From assembly GCA_013372975.1 (NCBI GenBank), contig JABXIS010000012.1:1-64000 (forward strand): a stretch of 64,000 nt of DNA, given 5' to 3'. This DNA is from Alphaproteobacteria bacterium. Its GTDB lineage: Bacteria > Pseudomonadota > Alphaproteobacteria > Sphingomonadales > Kordiimonadaceae. The position numbers and the translations under genes are program-made. Under the pieces are notes generated by a model. That model was not told the origin of the DNA. It worked only from the letters and a program-made list of their open reading frames with translations, and did no database searches. Below, one piece after another: positions 10,265-18,811 of this stretch (its first letter is position 1; the number at the start of each line of letters is the position of its first letter).

Positions 10265-11170
10265 TTATTTTGAGACTTTTTTCAGACCTCGGGCCAGTAG
10301 AAGGCAGCCAACTAACAAGACTACGGTTGTCAGCAGGCTTGCTTCCGGCCCTTGAATACCACCCGATAGCCATTCAGGCGCCCCATCCGCAATCCTCAAA
10401 TCCACCCAGAAGGGCTTGATATCCAGCGCAATGCCTGTCGTGGGTAGACCAAACCAGGTGATGTAGGCCCAGTTCCAGGCCGCATGCCAGGCGCATGCCC
10501 CCAGAACCGATTTTTGCCGGATCACCATCAGACTGAGGAAAATCGAAAACAACATGGTCATGGCTGTAAAATTGGCAAAAGCAAAGGGATCAAAAACCTC
10601 GCCAAGCTCAACATGCATCAGGGTGAACAACACACTGTTTCCAATGACGCCAATCCAAATTCCGTAGCGCTCGGACAAACGCGACAGCATCCAGCCTCTG
10701 AACAGAATTTCCTCAACGCTCGATTGCACGATGAAACCCAACATAAGCAACAGGATTGGGCCATAGCTGACTGCGGTAAAATCCTGCGAGTGCTCAAGCC
10801 CATAGCCGCCGGCCAGCCAAACCCCCACCACCGAGACCGAGGCCATCAACAGGCCTATGCTAAATCCCTTGGCAAAAAGGGCTCCAGCACCCTGTCTCGC
10901 GAGAATCCCTATGCTTGCAATTTGACGCCGTTCGAAAAAGTGAACCCACAACAGCAGGGGTAGCATCACTGCTCCAAAGACAACAAAAAGCATGTATAGA
11001 ATGTTCGGATAGGTCTCGATCTCGTCTTTCGAAATCCAGCCACTTTCTATGGCTGGCACGATCGCCGCGACCTGCCCCATGAAAAAGAAAACAACCAACA
11101 GAAGGGGCACTGCCCAAGCCCACGTGATGCGGGCACTTTCCCTATTATCCTTGAAGAAACTATTATTCAT
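10265..11170 (-). CDS. CPBP family intramembrane glutamic protease
   Basis: Multi-pass membrane protein of the CAAX protease and bacteriocin-processing (CPBP, Abi) family. In its 301 residues all three family motifs are intact: E153/E154 and R158 in EEILFRGW, H186 in FTLMHVELG, and H229 with N233 in WHAAWNW. At least seven hydrophobic segments are visible. It is divergent from an AraC-type regulator across a 134-bp gap, so the two may be functionally linked. The substrate is unknown; bacterial members range from peptide maturation to self-immunity. Confidence 0.88.
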   Translation of the reverse strand: MNNSFFKDNRESARITWAWAVPLLLVVFFFMGQVAAIVPAIESGWISKDEIETYPNILYMLFVVFGAVMLPLLLWVHFFERRQIASIGILARQGAGALFAKGFSIGLLMASVSVVGVWLAGGYGLEHSQDFTAVSYGPILLLMLGFIVQSSVEEILFRGWMLSRLSERYGIWIGVIGNSVLFTLMHVELGEVFDPFAFANFTAMTMLFSIFLSLMVIRQKSVLGACAWHAAWNWAYITWFGLPTTGIALDIKPFWVDLRIADGAPEWLSGGIQGPEASLLTTVVLLVGCLLLARGLKKVSK

Positions 11171-11304
11171 TTTTTGTCCTCGCTGTCGGGCCCGCTTTAG
11201 TGCGGGTTCTAGCGCCTCCTCTGCCCTAATTCAGGTTTTCGATATATCAAAATCTTGCGATTTCCAGATGGAGAGCCTATCTCTGGGGCAAGCGAGAGAT
11301 AAAA

Positions 11305-12180
11305 ATGCGCATAAAAGAACAATACATAAGCGCCGCCCCCCTATTGCAGGCCGACGCCAACATCACCGAGCAGCATACCCTTGGTCGGGACGTCGCCGTT
11401 TCCACTTGGTCGATTGGTCGCAACAGCGTGACTTACGAGAAATCGGATAGCCATACACTAAGTCTGTATCTCTCAGGTGGCGTCACCAGCTATCGGCGGG
11501 ACCTGAAGGGTCACACGGGCCAACCCGGCGTACTGTGCCTGATGCCGCAGGGGCACTTGTCCCGTTGGCACATAGGCGGCGATATTGACTTTGCTCATCT
11601 GTATTTCTCTGATGCAGCGATAAAGCGCTTCGCAGTTGACCATTTCGATAAGGACGCAAGACTGGTGGACCTGCGGGATCTCACTTATGAGAAGGATACT
11701 ACTCTCAAAACTCTCCTGCTCAATTATCTTGAGACTTGCCGCATTGAGGCAGGACCGAACGGTCTATTTGGTGAACAACAGCTGTTTGCTCTCTTCGACC
11801 ATTTAGTTGCCCACTATAACGGACTCGCACTCAAGAACAGGGCCGTGAAAGGCGGATTGGCTCCCCACCAGATGCGGCGAGTGAAGGCAGCTATCTTCGA
11901 TCAGCTTGATACCCGCTTGACCATCGCCGGCCTTGCGGGACTGACGGGGCTCAGCCCATTCCATTTTGCGCGTCAATTCAAAGAAAGTTTTGGGGAAACG
12001 CCAGCGCACTATATTACGCGCCAGCGTGTTCTGGCAGTTGTCAGCGCCCTTGGGTCAGAGAAATCACTCGCAGATATTGCTGCTAAAACAGGGTTCGCCC
12101 AACAAAGCCACATGACAACACAGTTCAAACGAACCACCGGCTATACCCCGCACGCCTACAGGCAACAACTGAAACATTAG
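11305..12180 (+). CDS. AraC family transcriptional regulator
   Basis: Transcription factor of 291 residues. The C-terminal 100 residues form the double HTH: LTIAGLAGLTGLSPFHFARQ followed by ESFGETPAHYITRQR, then SLADIAAKTGFAQQSHMTTQ and FKRTTGYTPHAYR. The N-terminal cupin-like sensing domain is divergent, so the inducer cannot be predicted. The divergent CPBP protease gene is the closest likely target. The stop lies only 6 bp from that of the convergent DUF1178 gene. Confidence 0.9.
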   Translation: MRIKEQYISAAPLLQADANITEQHTLGRDVAVSTWSIGRNSVTYEKSDSHTLSLYLSGGVTSYRRDLKGHTGQPGVLCLMPQGHLSRWHIGGDIDFAHLYFSDAAIKRFAVDHFDKDARLVDLRDLTYEKDTTLKTLLLNYLETCRIEAGPNGLFGEQQLFALFDHLVAHYNGLALKNRAVKGGLAPHQMRRVKAAIFDQLDTRLTIAGLAGLTGLSPFHFARQFKESFGETPAHYITRQRVLAVVSALGSEKSLADIAAKTGFAQQSHMTTQFKRTTGYTPHAYRQQLKH

Positions 12181-12186
12181 GGTTTA

Positions 12187-12648
12187 TCAGGCGTCTTTGC
12201 GACCCTGGCCAGGCAGCGGCAAAATCTCCACCCCTTCGTCCAGCAGTGCTTTTGTTTCTTCTACGGTGCTTTCCCCGTAAATACCGCGCTCTTCAGTCTC
12301 GCCATAGTGAATCTTTCGGGCCTCTTCGGCAAAATTATCGCCTACATAGTCGCACGTTTCTTCCACATGGGTGCGCAGCCTGGAGAAAAGCTTCCGGGCC
12401 TCTGCCGCGAGCTCGGCTGCCTTGGGATCCATACTTTTTGCAGAGGATGCCGCAACTGGAACAGCTTCCACCTTCTGGTTTCCTTTCGCCGCCACATTGG
12501 GTGCCATTGGAGCCTTCGAAATATCAACTGAACCACAGTGCGGACATTCAACCAACCCCGCTGCCTTCTGCTCCTCATAGGCGGAACTGGACCGAAACCA
12601 AGCTTCAAAGCGGTGATCAAGGGTACATTTCAAATCAAAGACGATCAT
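12187..12648 (-). CDS. DUF1178 family protein
   Basis: Small cytoplasmic protein of unknown function, 153 residues, starting MIVFDLKCTLDHRFEAWFRS. It carries the family's zinc-ribbon-like CPHCGS at about 37-42, and the DUF1178-type C-terminus with ARKIHYGETEERGIYGESTV. It overlaps the end of the nitrilase-family gene by 4 bp (ATGA), indicating translational coupling. Linkage of DUF1178 with a carbon-nitrogen hydrolase and grxC is widespread in alphaproteobacteria, but no role has been shown that I know of. Confidence 0.9.
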   Translation of the reverse strand: MIVFDLKCTLDHRFEAWFRSSSAYEEQKAAGLVECPHCGSVDISKAPMAPNVAAKGNQKVEAVPVAASSAKSMDPKAAELAAEARKLFSRLRTHVEETCDYVGDNFAEEARKIHYGETEERGIYGESTVEETKALLDEGVEILPLPGQGRKDA

Positions 12649-13472
12649 GACACATCAACAATTTTGACCGCGACTTCGCGGCCATGGTTAAGCGATGGAA
12701 TTTTCTGGCGTGCTTCAGCGCATTTTGCAAGGTCCAAATCCATCAATGATACACCGGGTGTTTCTCCCGCATCCACGTTGACCTCACCCCAAGGGTCAAC
12801 ACACAGGCTGTGACCATATGTATCGCGCCCTGTGGCATGCCGCCCTGTTTGTGCGGCAGCAAGCACATAGCAACCGTTTTCAATAGCCCGTGCCCGTAAC
12901 AGGGTATGCCAATGGGCCTGCCCTGTAGGTCTGGTAAATGCCGCCGGAATAAGCAGGATATCGGCGCCCGCCTGTGCCAAAGCCCGATATAGGTAAGGAA
13001 AGCGCAAGTCATAACAGATTGAAAAACCAAAAGACCCAATAGGGGTTTTCACTACCATCGCCTGATCGCCAGCGTCGTAAAGGGCAGATTCGCGGTAAGC
13101 CTCGCCACCGCCAAGGTCGACATCAAAAAGATGCATCTTGTCATATTGCGCCACAATATCACCTGACGGCGAAATCAAGAAACTACGGTTGGCTAACCGG
13201 CTCTCGGCAACTTTGGTTATCAGTGACCCAAGATGTAACCAGATACCTAGCTCCGCAGCCAAAGCCCGGAAACGGCCAAGGCCCGGGTCTTCTTCCTGGA
13301 AATATGTTTTTGCCAAAACTTGCTGGCGGTTCATTTCCATCAGGTGCGTTGTCTCGGGCGTACTGACAAACATAGCGCCGTCGGCAGCAGCTTGCCTGAC
13401 GTATCCCTCAGCCACATCTACCGCAGCAGTAATCTCATTACCTGTATTCAACTGAATGAGGGCAGCGCGCAT
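12645..13472 (-). CDS. Carbon-nitrogen hydrolase (Nit1/Nit2-like, nitrilase superfamily)
   Basis: Nitrilase-superfamily amidase of 275 residues. The catalytic triad is recognisable: a glutamate in the region before FQEEDPGLGRFRALAAEL, a lysine in YDKMHLFDVDL, and a cysteine in GFSICYDLRFPYLYRALA. The closest known functional group is deaminated-glutathione amidase (Nit1), which fits its position 5 bp from glutaredoxin. It is coupled to DUF1178 by a 4-bp overlap. The exact substrate is inferred, not seen. Confidence 0.9.
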   Translation of the reverse strand: MRAALIQLNTGNEITAAVDVAEGYVRQAAADGAMFVSTPETTHLMEMNRQQVLAKTYFQEEDPGLGRFRALAAELGIWLHLGSLITKVAESRLANRSFLISPSGDIVAQYDKMHLFDVDLGGGEAYRESALYDAGDQAMVVKTPIGSFGFSICYDLRFPYLYRALAQAGADILLIPAAFTRPTGQAHWHTLLRARAIENGCYVLAAAQTGRHATGRDTYGHSLCVDPWGEVNVDAGETPGVSLMDLDLAKCAEARQKIPSLNHGREVAVKIVDVS

Positions 13473-13477
13473 GAAAA

Positions 13478-13738
13478 TTAACCTGTGGCAAGCAAGCTAT
13501 TCAGCCCGCCCCGAGCGTCTAGCGCATAGAGATCATCACAACCACCGACATGAGTGCCGCCGATCCAGATTTGTGGCACTGTGTTTGCCCCGCCGGCTTT
13601 TTCGCGCATCTCTCGGCGAGCCGCCGGATTCATATCCACATTGATTTCGCGAAAGCTAGCACCTTTTTGCTTCAATAACGCCTTTGCGCGGAAGCAATAG
13701 GGACACATATTCGAACAATAAATTACTACTTCAGCCAC
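13478..13738 (-). CDS. grxC: Glutaredoxin 3
   Basis: Dithiol glutaredoxin of 86 residues that reduces disulfides using glutathione. The active site CPYC is at residues 12-15, with the glutathione-binding TVPQIWIGGTHVGGCDD further on. I prefer the GTG at 13738 (VAEVVIYCSN) because AAGGA lies seven bases upstream. An ATG at 13753 would add MKEFC, but that AAGGA would then lie inside the gene. The family is normally about 85 residues, which also fits the GTG start. It is followed after 5 bp by the nitrilase-family gene. Confidence 0.93.
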   Translation of the reverse strand: MAEVVIYCSNMCPYCFRAKALLKQKGASFREINVDMNPAARREMREKAGGANTVPQIWIGGTHVGGCDDLYALDARGGLNSLLATG

Positions 13739-13852
13739 GCAAAATTCCTTCATACAATAAAAGCCGCGCTATGTGCACGGCCCCCAACTGGTCCCTATTT
13801 AGTCGAATTTCGCCCAGATTTAAAGGGGGACCGACCAATAGCACCGAAGAAG

Positions 13853-14602
13853 TTATCGAATTGCCCCGACACGGGCGAAAACCAGAACGCCAACTTCAGA
13901 TGCTCCTGCTTTTTTCAGCTCACGCGCACAGGCGCTTGCAGTCGCGCCCGTTGTAAGGACATCGTCGATCAGAAGAATGCGCTTGCCTGCTATTGGCGTT
14001 TTCTGCTGCAGGCGCACCTGAAATGCACCCCGCACATTCTTGTCCCGATCCTTGCGCCCCAACTTGCCTTGGCTGGGTGTAGGTCGAATACGCTCTAGTA
14101 CGAAAGGATCAGCCACCAAACCGGTCTTTCGTGCCACAACAGAAGCCAATAGCAGAGACTGGTTGAAACGCCTTTTAAGAAGTCTTCTTCGATGAAGCGG
14201 TATGGGCACCAAAAGGTCAGTTTGTTTTTCGCTGGGCAAGGACGCCGCCATGAGCCCGCCTAAGAGGGGCACTACACCGCCACCCGCCCCATGCTTGAGT
14301 TTCAAGACCAGATCACGCGCCAAGCCGTCATATTCAACGACTGCACGCGCCCAATCAAAATCTGGCGGTGTTTGGATACAAGCACCGCATATCGCATCCG
14401 AGCCGGCGTCCACATCAAAAGCTAAGCCACAACGACAACAAAAGGGCCGCGCTATCATTGTGAGTTTCGCCCAACAGGCTCCACACAGAGCGCCATGTTC
14501 CATCAGACGACAAGCACAAGCAGGACAGCGCGGCGGCAGCAGAAAATCTGCCACAGCTTTTCCGGTTTGCGCCAAAAGGCGGAAATGCCGCTGATCCAAC
14601 AT
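13853..14602 (-). CDS. comF: ComF family protein (phosphoribosyltransferase-like)
   Basis: ComF-type protein of 249 residues, associated in other bacteria with uptake or processing of transforming DNA. An N-terminal zinc finger, with Cys pairs CPAC (about 25-28), CGAC (39-42) and further pairs around residues 56-74, precedes a type I phosphoribosyltransferase fold whose PRPP loop is ILLIDDVLTTGATASACA near the C-terminus. It sits between grxC and the NDUFAF5-like gene, from which it is divergent with only 71 bp between the starts. Confidence 0.9.
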   Translation of the reverse strand: MLDQRHFRLLAQTGKAVADFLLPPRCPACACRLMEHGALCGACWAKLTMIARPFCCRCGLAFDVDAGSDAICGACIQTPPDFDWARAVVEYDGLARDLVLKLKHGAGGGVVPLLGGLMAASLPSEKQTDLLVPIPLHRRRLLKRRFNQSLLLASVVARKTGLVADPFVLERIRPTPSQGKLGRKDRDKNVRGAFQVRLQQKTPIAGKRILLIDDVLTTGATASACARELKKAGASEVGVLVFARVGAIR

Positions 14603-14673
14603 GGGCTGAACTTAGCAGGCTAACCTCCTCGAAACCAGTTGCACGACGCGAGCCTGTCCCTTATGTGAGTGCA

Positions 14674-15513
14674 ATGAGCGATATTCCCGAAAACATCCAA
14701 CTTTTTGATTGCGAAAAAGTGGCGCAGAACCGGTCGCGCGGACGCGACCTGGGCCCGGAACATGACTTTCTGCGCCAGGAAATTGCAGATCGCCTGAACG
14801 ACCGTTTGGCCGATATCAATAGAAGGTTCAAAAATATACTGGATATCGGTGGAGACTTTTGCCGTTTCACGGATAGATATGACTCGAAGCTGGTTCCTGC
14901 CATACCAGAGGTATTGGACGTAACGCCCAACAGCTTTGATCTCGTGGTCTCCAACCTTTCGCTTCACTGGGTGAATGATCTGCCCGGTATCATGGTGCAG
15001 GCCAATCGGGCACTTAAGCCCGACGGCTTGTTCATGGCCGCTATGTTTGGCGGGGAAACATTGCATGAACTGGGTTACTCACTTTTATCTGCCGAGGCCG
15101 AAATCACAGGTGGTGCAAACCAACGTGTTATTCCCTTTGCGGACGTGCGTGACCTCGGCAGCCTGTTGCAGCGTGCCGGCTTTGCCCTGCCTGTAACAGA
15201 CATGGACACGATCACCGTTACCTATGATCACCCGCTAAAACTGATGCATGAACTGCGTGGCATGGGCGAAACCAATGCCATGTTCTCCCGCCCAAAATCA
15301 TTCCTGCGCCGGGACGTGCTTTTGCGGGCGTGCGAGATTTATCAGGAAAAATTTGGTCTGCCAGATGGACGCATTCCTGCCACCTTTCAAATTATGTATA
15401 TGACGGGCTGGCACCCTCATGAAAGCCAACAAAAACCGCTGAAGCCTGGAAGCGGCAAGGTAAACTTGGCCGATGCACTTAAAGCGGGCGGACCTCCGAA
15501 GCAGAAAACTTAA
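14674..15513 (+). CDS. NDUFAF5-like methyltransferase-fold protein with shortened SAM-binding core
   Basis: The family includes human NDUFAF5, a complex I assembly factor that hydroxylates an arginine of NDUFS7. The C-terminal two-thirds match closely: FDLVVSNLSLHWVNDLPG, LKPDGLFMAAMFGGETLHEL and IPATFQIMYMTGWHPHESQ. The N-terminal core is odd. Where relatives have a glycine-rich loop such as LDLGCGTG followed by an acidic second strand, this protein reads ILDIGGDFCRFTDRY, and the stretch up to FDLVVS is only about 39 residues, against about 65 in NDUFAF5. The frame is intact, with no stop or frameshift. A GTG at 14665 could add three residues. It overlaps the convergent nucleotidyltransferase gene by 4 bp. 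Confidence 0.85.
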   Translation: MSDIPENIQLFDCEKVAQNRSRGRDLGPEHDFLRQEIADRLNDRLADINRRFKNILDIGGDFCRFTDRYDSKLVPAIPEVLDVTPNSFDLVVSNLSLHWVNDLPGIMVQANRALKPDGLFMAAMFGGETLHELGYSLLSAEAEITGGANQRVIPFADVRDLGSLLQRAGFALPVTDMDTITVTYDHPLKLMHELRGMGETNAMFSRPKSFLRRDVLLRACEIYQEKFGLPDGRIPATFQIMYMTGWHPHESQQKPLKPGSGKVNLADALKAGGPPKQKT

Positions 15514-16064
15514 TCCCTGACCACCGTCAGGTCTGGCCACCGTGTTTGCCACCCCTTTTGGGTGAGGCGTTTTTCAAAACCTGCCAGGTCATTCGCCTTC
15601 ATCGGGGGTGTTATGCGCAATATGTGATCAAACAGATCATCGAAACCATAGGCCGATATCCATTCAAGCTCATCGCTCGCATTCAACCTTACACCAATGC
15701 CCGTTGCCGTCTCCGCCCAATGACGTAACCCTTCTTCCAGACTGGAGAAGGGAGGATAACCGCCAAACTTATGCATGCGGGCCTGATTTCGCACCTGCCA
15801 GTCAGTATCCGGCAGCACAATCTTGAGCGAGGCTTCATAGGCAAGATCATGCGTTTTGAGATGATAGTCTGCATCATAATAGACGACATCAATATCGCTG
15901 GATGGGGCATCTGATATCGACGTGTAAAGACTATCCCAATAGCGATTGCGTACAAAGCCAGCAGCAATATATGCGCCCTCGGGGCCTACGTCCCTTACTG
16001 CTGCAAGAGCATACATCGCGCTTCTGTCGGTCAGGATCAACCTCTGGAGGTTTTCCAGGGTCAA
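15510..16064 (-). CDS. Nucleotidyltransferase family protein (DUF925 / NTP_transf_6)
   Basis: Protein of 184 residues with a nucleotidyltransferase-like active site: GAYIAAGFVRNRYWDSLY followed by SSDIDVVYYD, giving the D-x-D pair. The C-terminus PMKANDLAGFEKRLTQKGW is typical of this family. The start ATG overlaps the mutT stop by 4 bp, so the two are translationally coupled. The biochemical substrate of the family is not established. Confidence 0.86.
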   Translation of the reverse strand: MTLENLQRLILTDRSAMYALAAVRDVGPEGAYIAAGFVRNRYWDSLYTSISDAPSSDIDVVYYDADYHLKTHDLAYEASLKIVLPDTDWQVRNQARMHKFGGYPPFSSLEEGLRHWAETATGIGVRLNASDELEWISAYGFDDLFDHILRITPPMKANDLAGFEKRLTQKGWQTRWPDLTVVRD

Positions 16065-16501
16065 AAGAAGTCCCTGAGCATCGCCACAAGCGGGTCATCG
16101 GCTGGTGGCATAGGATAGTCCCCCAAATCCCTGATTTTCACCCACTTTGTCGCCTGCCCTTCCATGCCTTGCACAAGCCCCTCCCATTTACGGCAGAGAT
16201 AAAGTGGCATCAAAAGATGGAACTTTTCGTACGAATGAGAAGCAAAGGCGAATGGTGCAAGGCAAGCTGCAGTGATATCAATACCCAACTCTTCTTTGCA
16301 CTCGCGGATCAAGGCTGCTTCGGGCAATTCACCTTCCTCAACCTTGCCGCCGGGGAACTCCCACAGGCCAGCCATAGACTTGCCTTCCGGGCGCTGGGCA
16401 ATCAGCACACGGCCGTCGATATCAATAAGGGCAATTGCGGCCACAAGCACGGTTGGCAAGCCAGCATCAATTTTTACATTTGGTTCGGGGCAATCCATCA
16501 T
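16061..16501 (-). CDS. mutT: Nudix hydrolase, MutT type (8-oxo-dGTP diphosphatase)
   Basis: Removes oxidised nucleotides such as 8-oxo-dGTP from the precursor pool. The full Nudix box GGKVEEGELPEAALIRECKEELGI-type pattern (residues 51-74: G, then E, REC-EE, G) is present, preceded by LIAQRPEGKSMAGLWEFPGG, the MutT hallmark. From the ATG at 16501 it is 146 residues; the open frame begins at a TTG at 16537, but no good ribosome site marks either. A mutT gene beside argJ and secA is frequent in alphaproteobacteria. Confidence 0.9.
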   Translation of the reverse strand: MMDCPEPNVKIDAGLPTVLVAAIALIDIDGRVLIAQRPEGKSMAGLWEFPGGKVEEGELPEAALIRECKEELGIDITAACLAPFAFASHSYEKFHLLMPLYLCRKWEGLVQGMEGQATKWVKIRDLGDYPMPPADDPLVAMLRDFF

Positions 16502-16599
16502 GCTGCAACGGGTAAACACACTTTTAGGCAAATTCAAGCTTTAACAACTTGTCAATCTTTGGGCACAACACTTATCAGCAGGCAAGCACAGGTGACATC

Positions 16600-16833
16600 A
16601 TGACAAAATCAAAAGGGATGGAAAAAGCCATGTGGCAGGGATGGGGTCACTTATCCCGGCTGCGTTCAGATATCAGCGGCGCAACAGCCGTTGAATATGG
16701 CTTGCTTGCCGGCCTGATTGCGGTAGGGCTGATGGGGGGCATTGGCGCGCTGTCAGACCTTGTAAATCTTTTGTTTGAATTTGTTGCAGACGAGACAGCC
16801 ACCGTGGCCGATGGAATCAGCGACAGTGGCTAA
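16600..16833 (+). CDS. Flp family type IVb pilin
   Basis: Small pilin of 77 residues. The ATG at 16600 is preceded by AGGTG with a 5-nt spacer. The class IVb signature is clear: a short basic leader, then GATAVEYGLLAGLIAVGLMG, containing the E and Y of processed Flp pilins followed by a hydrophobic helix. Cleavage by a TadV-type prepilin peptidase would occur after the glycine of SGATAVEYG. No tad or cpa assembly genes are near it; it stands alone between mutT and a small hypothetical gene. Confidence 0.9.
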   Translation: MTKSKGMEKAMWQGWGHLSRLRSDISGATAVEYGLLAGLIAVGLMGGIGALSDLVNLLFEFVADETATVADGISDSG

Positions 16834-16862
16834 TGTTTGACGATGTTGCCGGAATTCAAGCG

Positions 16863-17114
16863 TTAGCTATAGACAGCTTCCTGAAACGAATCAGCCATTC
16901 GGCGGCGAGCTGATCTTGCCGGACGATCGCTGTCGTCTTCACGGTCCATTCGGTCAGTTATTACTCGGCGCGCGCGTGAAACTTCCTGCTTCATATAGTT
17001 CAATTCAGCCAACTTTTCAGCGCCTTCGCCGGAATAGCGGTCCAGTGCGTCTGTAAGTGCTTCATTGAGTTCGTTCAGAAACTTCAATTGTAGCTCAAGA
17101 TTGATATTCGGCAT
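16863..17114 (-). CDS. Small hypothetical protein
   Basis: 83-residue protein starting MPNINLELQLKFLNELNEAL at the ATG at 17114, with GGAG seven bases upstream. It is predicted to be entirely helical, with a coiled-coil-like N-terminal half and a very charged C-terminus (REDDSDRPARSARRRMADS). There is no signal peptide and no recognisable domain. It is convergent with the Flp gene and follows argJ after a terminator, so it has its own promoter in the AT-rich stretch near 17170-17220. Confidence 0.7.
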   Translation of the reverse strand: MPNINLELQLKFLNELNEALTDALDRYSGEGAEKLAELNYMKQEVSRARRVITDRMDREDDSDRPARSARRRMADSFQEAVYS

Positions 17115-17224
17115 TTTTGGTCTCCAGCAAACATCGTGTCCGATTCCCCAACGCTGGAAACTATTCAATTTTCATGCCATAGTTTTTATTAATATATATC
17201 AAATACTTAAATGAAAAACCTAAA

Positions 17225-17249
17225 ACACCCGGCGTATTCTGCCGGGTGT
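17225..17249 (-). terminator. Rho-independent terminator of argJ
   Basis: Perfect 9-bp stem ACACCCGGC (17225-17233) with GCCGGGTGT (17241-17249) around a 7-nt loop. On the minus strand it is followed by TTTTAGGTTTTTC, 28 bp after the argJ stop. Confidence 0.85.
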
Positions 17250-17276
17250 CAATGATGCTTTGTCGGAAGAAAAAGC

Positions 17277-18521
17277 CTAGCTACGGTAATCCGCATTGAT
17301 GCGGATATAATCGTATGTCAGATCACAGGTCCAAACAGTGGCATTCCCGTTCCCCACACCAACATCGATACGAATATCAATGTCCTGTCCTTTCATGTGA
17401 GTTGCCGCTTCAGGTTCACTATAGCGTGGGTGCACCGCACCTTTATGAGCAACATGTTGCCCACCAATCCAGATTTGCAAGCTATCCCTATCTGCGGCTT
17501 CGCCTGCCTTGCCAACCGCTGCAACAAGGCGTCCCCAGTTAGGGTCTTCACCCGCAATCGCGGTTTTGACCAATGGGCTGTTGGCAACAGACAAGCCGAT
17601 AGTATGGGCAGCTTCATCCGTTTCAGCGCCTTCAATGGTAACAGTTACAAACTTGGTGGCACCCTCACCATCGCGCACAATTTGCTGCGCCAGATCGATC
17701 ATCAATTCATCAAATTTGGTGCGAAAATCCTGAAGCCGTGGGTCATCCGGGTTATCTATCGGGTCGTAAGTTGCGCCAACACCAGTTGCTACCGCGACGC
17801 ACGTATCGTTGGTGGAAGTATCCCCATCCACTGTAATACTGTTGAAGCTGCGGTTCGTGGCATCAGTCAGAATAGCCTGCAGGCAACCTTGAGTGAGTGC
17901 TGCATTGGTAAAGATAAACCCAAGCATGGTTGCCATATCAGGGGCAATCATTCCCGACCCTTTGGCGATGCCGGAAATAACCACCGGGCGCCCTTCCAGC
18001 GTCGCGACCTTACAACTTCCTTTTGGATAGGTATCAGTTGTCATGATAGCGCCAGCAGCTTCACGCCACATGGCCCCTGACATACCTGCATGAATGCGCT
18101 CAAGGGGCTTTTCGAACAGATCAGCATTCAAAGGAACGCCGATTACACCAGTTGAACAAAGAAGCACTTCTTCAGGCGTACAACCCACCGTTTTTGCAGC
18201 CACTGCTGCGGACTTTACAGCAGCCTTCATGCCACGTTCACCGGTGAAAGCATTTGCATTGCCCGCATTGACCACAAGGGCGCGTACCTTGCCCCCCGAA
18301 GTTTCTAAAACCTTACGAGACCAATCAACAGGAGCCGCGGGCGCTTTGGATCGTGTGAAAACACCGGCTGCAACAGACCCTTCGGCAAAAACGGCCATCA
18401 ACAGGTCGGGCCTTTCGCGCTTGCGGAACCCTGCATACATTGCCCCCATTTCCAACCCTGCAACAGGCTGGAGGGCAGGAAACCCTTCTGGTGCTAGCGG
18501 GGATATTTTAGACTCGGCCAT
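17277..18521 (-). CDS. argJ: Bifunctional glutamate N-acetyltransferase / N-acetylglutamate synthase
   Basis: Ornithine acetyltransferase that recycles the acetyl group between N-acetylornithine and glutamate in arginine synthesis. The 414-residue precursor self-cleaves at the conserved threonine in KGSGMIAPDMATMLGF into alpha and beta chains. The beta chain has SITVDGDTSTNDTCV, and the C-terminus AATHMKGQDIDIRIDVGVG is typical. It is divergent from secA, with 290 bp between the starts. A peptidylprolyl isomerase gene often found between the two in alphaproteobacteria is absent here. Confidence 0.96.
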   Translation of the reverse strand: MAESKISPLAPEGFPALQPVAGLEMGAMYAGFRKRERPDLLMAVFAEGSVAAGVFTRSKAPAAPVDWSRKVLETSGGKVRALVVNAGNANAFTGERGMKAAVKSAAVAAKTVGCTPEEVLLCSTGVIGVPLNADLFEKPLERIHAGMSGAMWREAAGAIMTTDTYPKGSCKVATLEGRPVVISGIAKGSGMIAPDMATMLGFIFTNAALTQGCLQAILTDATNRSFNSITVDGDTSTNDTCVAVATGVGATYDPIDNPDDPRLQDFRTKFDELMIDLAQQIVRDGEGATKFVTVTIEGAETDEAAHTIGLSVANSPLVKTAIAGEDPNWGRLVAAVGKAGEAADRDSLQIWIGGQHVAHKGAVHPRYSEPEAATHMKGQDIDIRIDVGVGNGNATVWTCDLTYDYIRINADYRS

Positions 18522-18811
18522 TAGGCGCCCTTTCGATCAGTCTTTGAATGGGCGAATAATGCCTTTTCTGTGCATTCAGAGCAACAAATCACGCGTCTAT
18601 GGTAGCAATTATGTGTGATATGGGCCGCGCCAGTTGACAGACGCGAACACGATACTTATCTGTGCCAGCAATCCGTAGTTTCAAAACTGCATATATTAAT
18701 AAAGTCAGTAACTCATTCCTTCAGGGACCACACAGGCCTGCTGAACACAGAACCCATCAGACAAAAGGGTATTTTCAGTGCAAGGAAATAGGGGCAGGCC
18801 GGGAAAACATT

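Noticed and set aside
16500-16600. CtrA-like TTAA sites upstream of the Flp pilin gene
   Set aside because: The TTTA and TTTAAC elements do not have the TTAA-N7-TTAA spacing.
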